A DNA stretch of 20,652 nucleotides from a virus, in IMG/VR virus record IMGVR_UViG_3300038369_000535, positions 5,405 to 26,056 of that record, one strand, 5' to 3'. Of this stretch, positions 1-7,856 are shown in pieces; position 1 is the stretch's first letter; each line of letters begins with the position of its first letter. The position numbers and the translations under genes are program-made. A model generated the notes under the pieces. The model saw only the letters and a list, made by a program, of their open reading frames with translations. It ran no database searches and had not been told where the DNA came from.

Positions 1-1
1 A

Positions 2-883
2 GCAATTCGTGTTCTTGTTGATTCCGCAGATGATGTAACTTATATTCCAAGTGCAGATATGCCTGCAACTGCAGAAGCACCTGTAAAAGAAGAAAAAGTT
101 GAAACTGAAGAAGAAGCATTAGATCGTATTAAAAGACGATTTGAAATACTTGATGAAATGACTGATGCTGTTGCTAATGGCACAGTTAGAGGACTAATTG
201 TAAGTGGCCCTCCAGGTGTTGGTAAGTCTTTTGGTGTTGAGAAAGTTCTTGACGAATATGATATGATGGCAAAACTGTCCAGCAAACCACCTAGGACTGA
301 AATTGTAAAAGGTTCTATGACACCAATTGGTTTGTTCCAAACTCTCTTTAACAACTCAAACGATGGAGACATCCTAGTGTTTGATGACTGTGACTCAGTG
401 TTGTTTGACGAAACATGTCTTAACATGTTGAAGGCTGTTTTAGACAGTGGTAAGAAAAGAACTATTTCTTGGAAGTCAGAATCTGCCGCTTTGCGTAGGG
501 AAGGTATTCCTGATAGGTTTGACTTTAAAGGTGGTTGTATCTTTATTACTAACGTTGACTTTGAAAGTGTACGTTCTAAAAAGATCAAAGATCACTTAGC
601 GGCACTTATGTCAAGATGTCATTACATTGATCTTGAATTGGGTGGAGTCGAAGATAGATTCCGTAGAATTAATCAAATCGTTCGAGATGGTATGCTTGAC
701 GAATATGATTTTGGTGAAGAAGGCAACAAGGAAGTTACAGACTTCATGCTTGAAAAAGCAAGCCGACTTCGTGAGATTTCATTGCGTATGGTACTGAAGG
801 TTGCGGACCTTAAACAAATGTCGCCAGACACTTGGAAGGAACTTGCTGAAAGTACTTGCATGAAAAGACTTGTAGACTGTTAG
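2..883 (+). CDS. AAA+ ATPase, 5'-truncated by the window edge
   Basis: The reading frame is open from base 2, and the first in-frame ATG (59) has no ribosome-binding site, so the true start probably lies before the window. Counting from that ATG, a Walker A motif GPPGVGKS is at residues 50-57, a Walker B-type segment DILVFDDCD at 104-112, and a sensor-1-like IFITNVD around 161-167, followed by a helical C-terminal lid-like region. This is a standard AAA+ core preceded by an acidic, lysine- and glutamate-rich linker. It does not look like the T4 gp44 clamp loader, because the sequence around Walker A and the C-terminus differ. Similar stand-alone AAA+ proteins of unknown role occur in many phages; substrate remodelling is the family expectation. 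The gene ends just before a strong terminator, so it is probably the last gene of its transcription unit. Confidence 0.8.
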   Translation, partial: AIRVLVDSADDVTYIPSADMPATAEAPVKEEKVETEEEALDRIKRRFEILDEMTDAVANGTVRGLIVSGPPGVGKSFGVEKVLDEYDMMAKLSSKPPRTEIVKGSMTPIGLFQTLFNNSNDGDILVFDDCDSVLFDETCLNMLKAVLDSGKKRTISWKSESAALRREGIPDRFDFKGGCIFITNVDFESVRSKKIKDHLAALMSRCHYIDLELGGVEDRFRRINQIVRDGMLDEYDFGEEGNKEVTDFMLEKASRLREISLRMVLKVADLKQMSPDTWKELAESTCMKRLVDC

Positions 884-911
884 TTCTCCCACACTAAAGT
901 TTCAAGTCGAC

Positions 912-942
912 CCTCTCGGAGCATAATGCTCCGGGAGGTTTT
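912..942 (+). terminator. Strong rho-independent terminator
   Basis: A 12-bp stem (912-923 pairing with 927-938, one G-T wobble) with a TAA loop is followed immediately by TTTTATAT. The stem is far more GC-rich than the surrounding DNA. It lies 28 bases after the stop of the AAA+ gene and before the TonB-dependent receptor gene, so it should end the upstream operon. Confidence 0.9.
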
Positions 943-957
943 ATATATGAGGTAAAA

Positions 958-2520
958 ATGAAAATAAAAATATTAATTGGGTTGGCATTTTGTTTTTTTG
1001 CATTTCCAGTGAATGCACAAGAAATTGAAGAAGTAATTGTTGTAGGTTCTACCATAGAAGAGTTTACAACAGATCATGTAGATGATGATTCGCTACTCGA
1101 AGTAATTACTCCTATGGCAGAATTCACGCAAGGTGGATTCGGTGGATACGTTGGATATACTGATAGAGGCACACAAAGTAAACACACGTCTGTGTATAGA
1201 AATGGTGTACCAGTAAATGATGCAGGTGCTGGTTGGTATGATTTTGCACATGATATTACTACAGGTAATGAAAGTGTTAAAATTGTTAGTGGTGCTAATA
1301 GTGTTTTATATGGCTCTGCAAGTATGGCTGGTACTATTTTTATCAATGATAAGTTTGATCAAAAGGCGTTTGCTTCTTATGGAGATAATTATGAAAAATT
1401 TTATGCTGGTTATAAAAATGTCAGTATTTCAAGATTTGACGTAAGCAATGGTAGTGTTAAAACAGATAACAATGAAATTGACAGTTATGTTAATACTACT
1501 GCTAGAGCAAAAGCAAAATTATTAAGTTTTGATGTTGTTGCAAATTACACTGACTATGATTATGATTATGATGGTTGTTACAATGCTAGTTGGACAAAAA
1601 CAGATGACTGTAAGCAAAAAGGTGATAAAGGTGGACTTAGTATTAGGAATGACTTTTTAACAATAGGTTACAATTACAATAACGCAACTTACTTTACTGA
1701 AGATGCAGAAACTAGCAAAGGCGAAGCAGAAAGATATTTTGTAGATGCTAGACAGGCAGTTATTGAAACAAAAGAAGTATCTACTATAGTTGGTGCATCC
1801 TTCACTCAAGAAATTTATAATGATAACGATAGAGAAGAGTATAGCATTTACTCTGTTCTTAACTATAAAGATCTTTTTGATATTGGTGTTAGAGCATCGG
1901 AAGACTATGTAGTAGGTAGACTTGGTGTAGCATATGAATTGTTTTTTGCTAATGCTGGTACTAGTTTTAGAAGTCCTACACTTAATGAAATCAACGGTGA
2001 TGCTTGGACATTGCCCAATCCAGACCTAGAACCAGAAGAAGCATTTGGTTTTGAAATTGGATATGGTTCTGTAAGTTATTTTAACTACGAATTCAGTGAA
2101 GGCATAGACTATGTTTATTCAGTAGGACAATATGTAAACACAGGCGAGTATGATACACAAGGTCTCAGATTTAACGACTCTTTTAGTGTACCTTGGGGTG
2201 GCCTTGGTGTTGACATTAGATATACAGATACTGATCAATTTAGAGTGCCCAGATGGTCAGGTAACTTAAATTATTTTGCAAGTGTAAAAGGTTGGGATAT
2301 TAATACGTCTTGGTCTTTTGTAAATGATAGAAAACCTAGTCCATATGATGGTGATACTTTAGAGGACTACGATACATTTAATATTTCTCTAAGCAGACGT
2401 ATTGGTAATGATATCACTATCAGTGGTTCTATTAGAGACTTGTTTGATAATAACTTTGAAATTGTGCCAGGATATAGAGCAGGTGGTAGAACTTTTGTGT
2501 TGACTTTAACTTGGCAATAA
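958..2520 (+). CDS. TonB-dependent outer-membrane receptor, compact
   Basis: Predicted outer-membrane receptor that would import a chelated metal, vitamin or similar ligand using TonB-ExbB-ExbD energy. Residues 1-20 form a clear Sec signal peptide (Lys-rich start, hydrophobic core, cleavage after VNA). The mature start EIEEVIVVGS resembles the TonB-box region of proteobacterial receptors. Residues about 55-132 read as a plug domain: a DRGTQ segment, then YRNGVPVND, then VKIVSGANSVLYGSASMAGTIFI, a very typical plug ending. The remaining ~385 residues should be the barrel, with receptor-type stretches FRSPTLNEIN and NPDLEPEEAFGFEIGY, and a C-terminal IRDLFDNNF...GGRTFVLTLTW strand. At 520 residues it is shorter than the usual 600-800. 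A GAGG ribosome site at 949-952 supports the start. No promoter is obvious between the preceding terminator and the start. Unusual cargo for a phage; the ligand cannot be read from sequence. Confidence 0.88.
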   Translation: MKIKILIGLAFCFFAFPVNAQEIEEVIVVGSTIEEFTTDHVDDDSLLEVITPMAEFTQGGFGGYVGYTDRGTQSKHTSVYRNGVPVNDAGAGWYDFAHDITTGNESVKIVSGANSVLYGSASMAGTIFINDKFDQKAFASYGDNYEKFYAGYKNVSISRFDVSNGSVKTDNNEIDSYVNTTARAKAKLLSFDVVANYTDYDYDYDGCYNASWTKTDDCKQKGDKGGLSIRNDFLTIGYNYNNATYFTEDAETSKGEAERYFVDARQAVIETKEVSTIVGASFTQEIYNDNDREEYSIYSVLNYKDLFDIGVRASEDYVVGRLGVAYELFFANAGTSFRSPTLNEINGDAWTLPNPDLEPEEAFGFEIGYGSVSYFNYEFSEGIDYVYSVGQYVNTGEYDTQGLRFNDSFSVPWGGLGVDIRYTDTDQFRVPRWSGNLNYFASVKGWDINTSWSFVNDRKPSPYDGDTLEDYDTFNISLSRRIGNDITISGSIRDLFDNNFEIVPGYRAGGRTFVLTLTWQ

Positions 2521-2534
2521 GATAAAATACTTAT

Positions 2535-4001
2535 ATGCAAACTGTAACTTTAGAAATACGTGACGAGGTTAACATCAGGTTTCAAGGACTTGATGTTAAA
2601 ACTCGTCGTAAAATTTCTGATGAAGTGAAATACTTTTTGCCGTATGCATATCATATGCCTGCTTTTAAGTTGGGCAGATGGGACGGCTGTATTAGATTTT
2701 GCGACATTGGTGGCCGTAGTTATATTCATTTGTTGGATAGACTACTGCCCATAGTTACAGGCGATGGTTATGAAGTAAATGTTGTTGATAACAGAAAGCA
2801 TTGGGATTTGAACTTTGAACATGTTGAAGCAACCAGTTATGATCATATATCTTGGCCAGCAAAACATCCTGCCGCTGGATTGCCTATTATCCTAAGAGAT
2901 TATCAAGTAGAGGTAATTAATAGATTTTTAGATAATCCACAATGTTTACAAGAGATTGCCACAGGTGCTGGTAAGACTCTTGTTACTGCTGTTTTAAGTC
3001 ACAAGTGTGAGAAGTTTGGTAGAACTATTGTAATTGTTCCAAACAAAGATTTAGTTGTACAAACAGAAAGAGACTATAAAAATTTAGGTCTTGATGTTGG
3101 TGTATTATATGGCGACAGAAAAGAGTACGACAAACATCACACAATATGCACTTGGCAAAGTTTAGCAGTTCTTCAAAAGAAAACCAAGGAAGGTTCTGCT
3201 GAAGTAGAGTTAGAAACATTTTTAAATAATGTTGTGTGCATTATGGTTGATGAGGTACACAAAGCAAAAGCAGATGTATTAAAAGATTTATTGAGTGGTA
3301 TGTTTAAAGATGTTCCAGTACGTTGGGGACTTACAGGAACTATACCAAAAGATGATTATGAAGCAGTTGGTTGTACCTGTGCATTAGGTCCTGTTGTTGG
3401 TAATCTAAGCAGTAAAGAATTACAAGACATGGGTGTACTTGCTGACTTGGATATAAGTGTATTGCAAATGCTAGATAGTCCTTTAGGGTTCAATGGATAT
3501 GCTCAAGAATTAAAATGGCTTACAACCGACGAGACTAGGTTAAAACACATATCTAAAATAATAAGTCAATTGAGTAACGATGGAAATACACTGGTGTTAA
3601 TAGACAGAATTAAGACTGGTGAGATATTAACAGAGATGAATTCAGACTGGGTGTTTGTTAGTGGTGGAATGAAAGTTAAAGACAGGCAAAAAGAATATGA
3701 AGAAATTTCTGACATGAACAACAAAGTCATAATTGCTACATATGGTGTTGCGGCAGTAGGAATTAATATTCCAAGAATATTTAATCTAGTAATGATAGAA
3801 CCAGGCAAAAGTTTTGTTAGAGTAATTCAAAGTATTGGTAGAGGCATTCGTAAAGCAGAAGATAAAGACTATGTGAATGTTGTAGATATCACAAGCGATT
3901 TAAAATACAGTAAGAGGCATCTAACAAAAAGAAAGGCTTTTTATAGAGAACAAAATTTTAGACATACTGTAACTAAGGTAAATTATAAAAATGAAATTTG
4001 A
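2535..4001 (+). CDS. uvsW: UvsW-like superfamily 2 DNA/RNA helicase
   Basis: ATP-dependent helicase of the T4 UvsW type, which remodels recombination intermediates and stalled forks and unwinds R-loops in T4. At 488 residues it is close to T4 UvsW. The first ~100 residues match the UvsW-type N-terminal domain position (basic, with a GRWDG turn at 47-51). Helicase motifs then follow in order: LRDYQ (120-124), Walker A ATGAGKT (142-148), DEVH (239-242), GLTGT (265-269), and motif VI QSIGRGIRK (432-440). No clear Shine-Dalgarno precedes the ATG at 2535, which lies 14 bases after the receptor stop codon, so translation may be coupled. The 3' end overlaps the next gene by 11 bases. Confidence 0.92.
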   Translation: MQTVTLEIRDEVNIRFQGLDVKTRRKISDEVKYFLPYAYHMPAFKLGRWDGCIRFCDIGGRSYIHLLDRLLPIVTGDGYEVNVVDNRKHWDLNFEHVEATSYDHISWPAKHPAAGLPIILRDYQVEVINRFLDNPQCLQEIATGAGKTLVTAVLSHKCEKFGRTIVIVPNKDLVVQTERDYKNLGLDVGVLYGDRKEYDKHHTICTWQSLAVLQKKTKEGSAEVELETFLNNVVCIMVDEVHKAKADVLKDLLSGMFKDVPVRWGLTGTIPKDDYEAVGCTCALGPVVGNLSSKELQDMGVLADLDISVLQMLDSPLGFNGYAQELKWLTTDETRLKHISKIISQLSNDGNTLVLIDRIKTGEILTEMNSDWVFVSGGMKVKDRQKEYEEISDMNNKVIIATYGVAAVGINIPRIFNLVMIEPGKSFVRVIQSIGRGIRKAEDKDYVNVVDITSDLKYSKRHLTKRKAFYREQNFRHTVTKVNYKNEI

Positions 4002-4710
4002 TTGCGTAGTAATTATAGACTGTTGGAGTATGCAACAACATGAAATTATTCTTCAAAAAGAAAGCAGAAGTGATGATTATAAATTGTATGAGTTGAACAA
4101 ATGTAAAAGATTTTATCAAGACTTCAAAGACAATTTGAGAAAATTTGAATTTGATAACATTTTACATGCACTTTATAGAAATAGTGATAATGGAGATTTG
4201 TTGAATAAAGTTGAAATAAATTATGATATGTCAGACATACCTTCTCGACAAAGATGGATGTACCAAACACATCCTTTTTCTAGTCAGAACCTAGGAGAAG
4301 GATTAGTTAATAGTTTAACAAATGATATGGCAGTTCCAAACGATATAGAAAAATTAACAGATGGTAAAAAAATTCTTGTGTGTGGCAGGAGTTTTGGTGC
4401 CTGTGTTCATGGAAGACCAGTTGGGATTCTTCCTTTACTAAACTTAGGTTATGATGTTTACATATCAAGTAAACTTGTTCTTAGGGAAGGATACAGAGTG
4501 AATTCAGCAGGTAACCATCCTACTGATTTAGACGCAGAATTTCTGCTCAGTGATGATGTAGTATGGACTCATCATAGAGAAGTAGATGAAGATGGTGAAT
4601 GCCGTCTAGTACCAGATTTATTTAAAGCAGTAGCAATTCACCGAGATCAACTTCATGTACACGATATGTTAATAGAATATCAAATGAAAGATGACATGTA
4701 TTTTATATAG
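3991..4710 (+). CDS. Unknown protein with faint isochorismatase-like (cysteine hydrolase) features
   Basis: This 239-residue protein is not confidently recognised. It begins FDCVVIIDCWS, a strand ending in an Asp as in isochorismatase-fold hydrolases. Further on it has KKILVCGRSFGACVHGR followed by GYDVYIS, resembling the family pattern of a strand, a turn with the nucleophilic Cys, a helix and a second strand. The lysine of the usual Asp-Lys-Cys triad cannot be placed with confidence, and the region between is unusual. It could therefore be a diverged hydrolase, an inactive relative, or an unrelated Rossmann-like protein. The start overlaps the end of uvsW and the next gene follows after 8 bases, so it belongs to the same operon. 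Confidence 0.7.
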   Translation: MKFDCVVIIDCWSMQQHEIILQKESRSDDYKLYELNKCKRFYQDFKDNLRKFEFDNILHALYRNSDNGDLLNKVEINYDMSDIPSRQRWMYQTHPFSSQNLGEGLVNSLTNDMAVPNDIEKLTDGKKILVCGRSFGACVHGRPVGILPLLNLGYDVYISSKLVLREGYRVNSAGNHPTDLDAEFLLSDDVVWTHHREVDEDGECRLVPDLFKAVAIHRDQLHVHDMLIEYQMKDDMYFI

Positions 4711-4718
4711 GAGAGATT

Positions 4719-5216
4719 ATGAAAATATTAACCGTAGAAAATCGTCCATATGAACTGGACACAGTACCAGATGAAATAGACGATCTACGTTATTGTGCTC
4801 TTGACGCAAGTGATAGAGAATGTATAGATTTTTACTTTTTACCTTTAATTTTTTTAGAGAGTTTTTATGCACCAGCAATTTGTTTAGACATAGGAGGCAG
4901 AAAAATACAAATGCCTATGGACTGGAGCATTTTGTTGTGTGATGATGATTATGGTGGCATAGAGTGTTTGCCTTTAGCAAGTTTAAACAACAGAGGTTTT
5001 AGAGCATTAGCAATGAATCCTTTAAGTAACAGAATTCCTGACAGTTATGAAATAACTATCACAAACATTTTTCAAGATGTAAAATGGTATTTTCCTAAAT
5101 TAAAGCATGGACATTTGTTGGCAGTACCCATTGAGGATAAGAAAGAGCCAAGGTGTGTTTACTTTGTAAAAGAGTTAAATAAAGTGCAAGACATAGAAAT
5201 GGGTGATTTAATATGA
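4719..5216 (+). CDS. Conserved-looking hypothetical protein, 165 aa
   Basis: No family is recognised. The product is acidic, without signal peptide, and alternates short hydrophobic strands with charged turns. It has a central MPMDWSILLCDDDYGG segment and ends in a probable beta-rich domain (KHGHLLAVPIED). A well-spaced AGGAGA site precedes the ATG at 4719. The gene overlaps the start of metK by 4 bases (ATGA), so its translation is probably coupled to SAM synthetase and it may travel with the SAM cassette, although nothing in the sequence shows an enzymatic role. Confidence 0.75.
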   Translation: MKILTVENRPYELDTVPDEIDDLRYCALDASDRECIDFYFLPLIFLESFYAPAICLDIGGRKIQMPMDWSILLCDDDYGGIECLPLASLNNRGFRALAMNPLSNRIPDSYEITITNIFQDVKWYFPKLKHGHLLAVPIEDKKEPRCVYFVKELNKVQDIEMGDLI

Positions 5217-6313
5217 TGTATGAGTTTACCAGCGAAAGTGTAAGCGAAGGGCATCCAGATAAAATTGCTGATTTGATATCAGATAGAATAGCAGACTTTT
5301 TAATAGGTGGTAAAAGTTCTAATAGAGCGGCAATAGAAACACTCGTTACAACAAACATGGTTACAATAGCAGGTGAATTTAGAAGTTTTTTTTACAACAA
5401 AGAAGAAATTGATAAAATTGTTAGAGATACTGTAAAAGAAATTGGATATGAGCAAGAAGGATTTCATTGGGAAAAATTAAAAATATATAATGAGTTGCAT
5501 GGACAAAGTCCTGATATTGCTTTAGGAACAGACAAATTTGGTGCAGGTGATCAGGGATTGATGTTTGGGTATGCTTGTGAAGAAACTCCTACATACATGC
5601 CTAGTGCAATTTATTACAGTCATGAGATACTAAAATTTTTAGCAGAGCAAAGAAGAAAGGATATAAATTGGTTAGGACCAGATAGTAAGGCTCAGGTTAC
5701 TATGGAGTATGCTGATATAAACACTCCATTTAGAATAAGTAAAGTAGTATGCAGTAGTCAGCACACTGAAGACTATCCATTAGAGCATACACGAGACGCA
5801 CTAAGACATTTAGTAGGTCATGCACTCGACGGGTGCAATGCTCCTTACGATGAAAACACAGAATTTTTAATTAACCCTACAGGTAGATTTGTAGTTGGAG
5901 GACCAGATGGAGATACAGGACTTACTGGACGAAAAATTATTGTTGATACTTATGGTGGGTATGCTCCACATGGTGGCGGTGCTTTTTCAGGTAAGGATTG
6001 CACTAAAGTCGATAGATCGGCGGCATATATGGCTAGATATTTGGCAAAGAACATTGTAGCAAGTGGTAAGGCAAAAAATTGTACAGTACAATTAAGTTAT
6101 GCAATTGGCATGGCAGAGCCAACTAGTTTATATGTTTATGCTGATGGTGAAGTAAGAAATGACATAGCAAATTGGATAAGAGAAAATGTTGACTTAAGAC
6201 CTGTTGCAATCATAAATAGATTTGATCTGTTTAATGTAGAATTATCAAAGACAACAAACTATGGACACTTTGGTAAAGAAGGATTGCCCTGGGAAGAAAT
6301 TAATTTATATTAA
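5213..6313 (+). CDS. metK: S-adenosylmethionine synthetase
   Basis: Makes S-adenosylmethionine from methionine and ATP, releasing phosphate and pyrophosphate. The 366-residue protein keeps the family hallmarks in order: FTSESVSEGHPDKIAD near the N-terminus (active-site His and Asp), GAGDQGLMFGYA, the DSKAQVT lysine motif, NPTGRFVVGGPDGDTGLTGRK, and the phosphate-binding GGGAFSGKD with KVDRSAAY after it. It ends in a YGHFGKEGLPWE segment that aligns with the bacterial C-terminus. E. coli MetK is 384 residues, so this copy is nearly full length with shortened loops. Two adjacent ATGs occur (5213 and 5216); 5213 overlaps the previous stop as ATGATG. It appears catalytically intact, and it starts a tight cassette with apt and a nucleosidase-like gene. 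Confidence 0.96.
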   Translation: MMYEFTSESVSEGHPDKIADLISDRIADFLIGGKSSNRAAIETLVTTNMVTIAGEFRSFFYNKEEIDKIVRDTVKEIGYEQEGFHWEKLKIYNELHGQSPDIALGTDKFGAGDQGLMFGYACEETPTYMPSAIYYSHEILKFLAEQRRKDINWLGPDSKAQVTMEYADINTPFRISKVVCSSQHTEDYPLEHTRDALRHLVGHALDGCNAPYDENTEFLINPTGRFVVGGPDGDTGLTGRKIIVDTYGGYAPHGGGAFSGKDCTKVDRSAAYMARYLAKNIVASGKAKNCTVQLSYAIGMAEPTSLYVYADGEVRNDIANWIRENVDLRPVAIINRFDLFNVELSKTTNYGHFGKEGLPWEEINLY

Positions 6314-6314
6314 A

Positions 6315-6854
6315 ATGGAATTTGACTTTAAAAAACACATTCGAACAATAGTAGACTATCCTATAAAAGGTGTTCACTTCAGAGATATTACTAGTTTACT
6401 TGAGGAGCCTAAAGCATTTAAGGAATGTATTACAAGACTGTCTGTGGAGGCGGCAAAGTTTGATGCTAATTGTATTGTTGGTATAGAAAGTAGAGGATTT
6501 GTATTTGGTGCTCCAATTGCAACTAAATTTGAATTACCATTGATACTTGCAAGAAAACCAAACAAACTTCCAAACAAAACAGTAAGTAAACACTTCCAAT
6601 TAGAATATGGTGAAACAGAATTACATATACAAGAAATATCACCAATAGAAGGTAAAGTATGTATAGTTGATGATTTAGTTGCCACAGGAGGTACAGCACT
6701 TGCCTGTGCTGATTTAATACATGAATATTGGAATATAGATAAAGCAAATATATTAATACTTGCAGTAATAGATTTACCAGGACTGAATGGTAGTAATCTA
6801 ATTAAAGAACAAGGGTATTATGTAAAAACTCTTTTAGAGTATGAAGGAGCATAA
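6315..6854 (+). CDS. apt: Adenine phosphoribosyltransferase
   Basis: Converts adenine and PRPP to AMP and pyrophosphate in purine salvage. The 179-residue length matches bacterial Apt (E. coli 183). FRDIT at 22-26 and VGIESRGFVFG (55-65) are typical of Apt, and the PRPP-binding loop VDDLVATGGTA is at 118-128. The start at 6315 is chosen because the protein then begins like other Apt proteins; an in-frame ATG at 6261 would overlap metK by 53 bases. It begins 1 base after the metK stop and its last base is the first base of the next start (TAATG), so it is probably translated by coupling. Its substrate adenine is the product of the nucleosidase-like protein encoded next. Confidence 0.95.
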   Translation: MEFDFKKHIRTIVDYPIKGVHFRDITSLLEEPKAFKECITRLSVEAAKFDANCIVGIESRGFVFGAPIATKFELPLILARKPNKLPNKTVSKHFQLEYGETELHIQEISPIEGKVCIVDDLVATGGTALACADLIHEYWNIDKANILILAVIDLPGLNGSNLIKEQGYYVKTLLEYEGA

Positions 6855-7381
6855 TGAAAGAGATAATTTTAATTGCATTAGAACACGAAGCACCTAATAT
6901 GGCAAAATGGGATAATGTATTTTTCACTGGCGTAGGAAAAATCAATGCCGCACTAACAGCCGCTAAAGTTATACAAAAGTTTAAACCAAATAGAATATGG
7001 AATTTTGGAACAGCAGGTGGAATCAAACTAGAGCAAGGTTGCTACGAAATGGTAAACTTTGTAGAACGTGACAAAGGTAAATGTCCTGAGTCCATAGAAG
7101 TAATGCTACCAAAAGATCCTGTTTCTTTAAGTTTTGGTGTAGGATATACATGCAGTACAGGAGATAATTTTGTAACAGATCCTAATTTAGAAATACCTGC
7201 ACATGTTGTTGACATGGAGGCATTTGCTATTGCAAAAGCCTGTTTAAATGAACATGTAGACTTTAAGTGTTATAAGTATGTAAGTGATAGTGCTGATGAC
7301 ACCGCAGATACAAGTTGGTTAGACAATGTGCAAAAGGGCGAAGAACATTTTATAAACATTTACAAAAAAGAGGTAAAATGA
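6854..7381 (+). CDS. MTA/SAH nucleosidase-like protein (purine nucleoside phosphorylase fold), short
   Basis: Resembles bacterial MTA/SAH nucleosidase (Pfs), which cleaves S-adenosylhomocysteine or methylthioadenosine to adenine plus a ribosyl thiol. Visible signatures are IALEHEA (Glu10/Glu12, position of the general acid-region Glu), TGVGKINAALTA (25-36), FGTAGG (51-56), STGDNFV (101-107), VDMEAFAIA (119-127, ribose-binding Glu122), and YVSDSADD (142-149, catalytic Asp position 145). All key positions of the E. coli enzyme appear present, but at 175 residues it is well short of the usual ~230, mainly through a missing middle segment. A broader nucleosidase role cannot be excluded. It overlaps apt by 1 base and the cupin gene by 4 (ATGA). 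Confidence 0.85.
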   Translation: MKEIILIALEHEAPNMAKWDNVFFTGVGKINAALTAAKVIQKFKPNRIWNFGTAGGIKLEQGCYEMVNFVERDKGKCPESIEVMLPKDPVSLSFGVGYTCSTGDNFVTDPNLEIPAHVVDMEAFAIAKACLNEHVDFKCYKYVSDSADDTADTSWLDNVQKGEEHFINIYKKEVK

Positions 7382-7710
7382 AAAAAGTAACTATAAAAGA
7401 TATAGGCGGAAAAATTATCAAAGACAATGCAACCTATCTTTTAAAAGATAATGCATTTGGTAATAATCTTGTTTTAAGCAGTACTATGCTGAGAGCCAAT
7501 CAACATACCACAGGTCATAATCATAAAGGCCAAGAAGAAGTATATTTCTTTATTAGTGGACATGGTGAAATGGAGATTGATGACAATAGATTCACTGTTG
7601 AAGAAGGAGACGTTGTCTGTATCGAAGACGGAGAATTTCATAAGGTGTATAATACAGGTCATCTTGGATTATACTTTGTATGTGTATTTGACGGAGGGAG
7701 AAACCACTAA
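7378..7710 (+). CDS. Single-domain cupin protein
   Basis: Small beta-barrel protein of the cupin_2 type, 110 residues. Motif 1 is visible as GHNHKGQEE...G (His47, His49, Glu53 or Glu54 as metal ligands), and motif 2 as EEGDVVCIEDGEFHKVYN with the fourth ligand His88. A metal site therefore looks complete. Such proteins can be isomerases, dioxygenases or small-molecule sensors, so the reaction cannot be named. The start at 7378 is chosen because it has a GAGG site and overlaps the previous stop; an in-frame upstream start would add 21 residues inside the nucleosidase gene. It probably belongs to the same metabolic operon as metK and apt. Confidence 0.85.
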   Translation: MKKVTIKDIGGKIIKDNATYLLKDNAFGNNLVLSSTMLRANQHTTGHNHKGQEEVYFFISGHGEMEIDDNRFTVEEGDVVCIEDGEFHKVYNTGHLGLYFVCVFDGGRNH

Positions 7711-7856
7711 TGGCACAACCACAACAACAACAGAGTGATAGACTTAAATTTCAAAAGAAAAAAATTAAAGATCAGTCACAAGAAATAAAAGAGCAACAAG
7801 ACAAAATCAATGAATGGATTAAACAACAGCAAGATCCAAGGCACAATCAATGGTAG
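7710..7856 (+). CDS. Small Gln/Lys-rich protein, 48 aa
   Basis: A short reading frame starts on the last base of the cupin stop (TAATG) behind a strong GGAGGGAG ribosome site at 7693-7700. It encodes a very hydrophilic, glutamine- and lysine-rich peptide that should be largely one helix, possibly coiled-coil (KFQKKKIKDQSQEIKEQQDK), ending in NQW. It overlaps the next gene by 7 bases. The perfect ribosome site and tight packing on both sides support a real gene. Function unknown. Confidence 0.65.
   Translation: MAQPQQQQSDRLKFQKKKIKDQSQEIKEQQDKINEWIKQQQDPRHNQW

Noticed and set aside
40-588. Minus-strand open frame of 182 codons
   Set aside because: It lies opposite the AAA+ gene, has a Ser-rich composition typical of antisense to charged coding sequence, and has no recognisable motif or ribosome site.
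1217-1444. Plus-strand frame of 75 codons inside the receptor gene
   Set aside because: Hydrophobic, low-complexity shadow of the receptor frame in another phase.
6261-6314. Longer apt start overlapping metK
   Set aside because: The added residues do not match Apt proteins, and ATG 6315 gives the normal Apt N-terminus and length.
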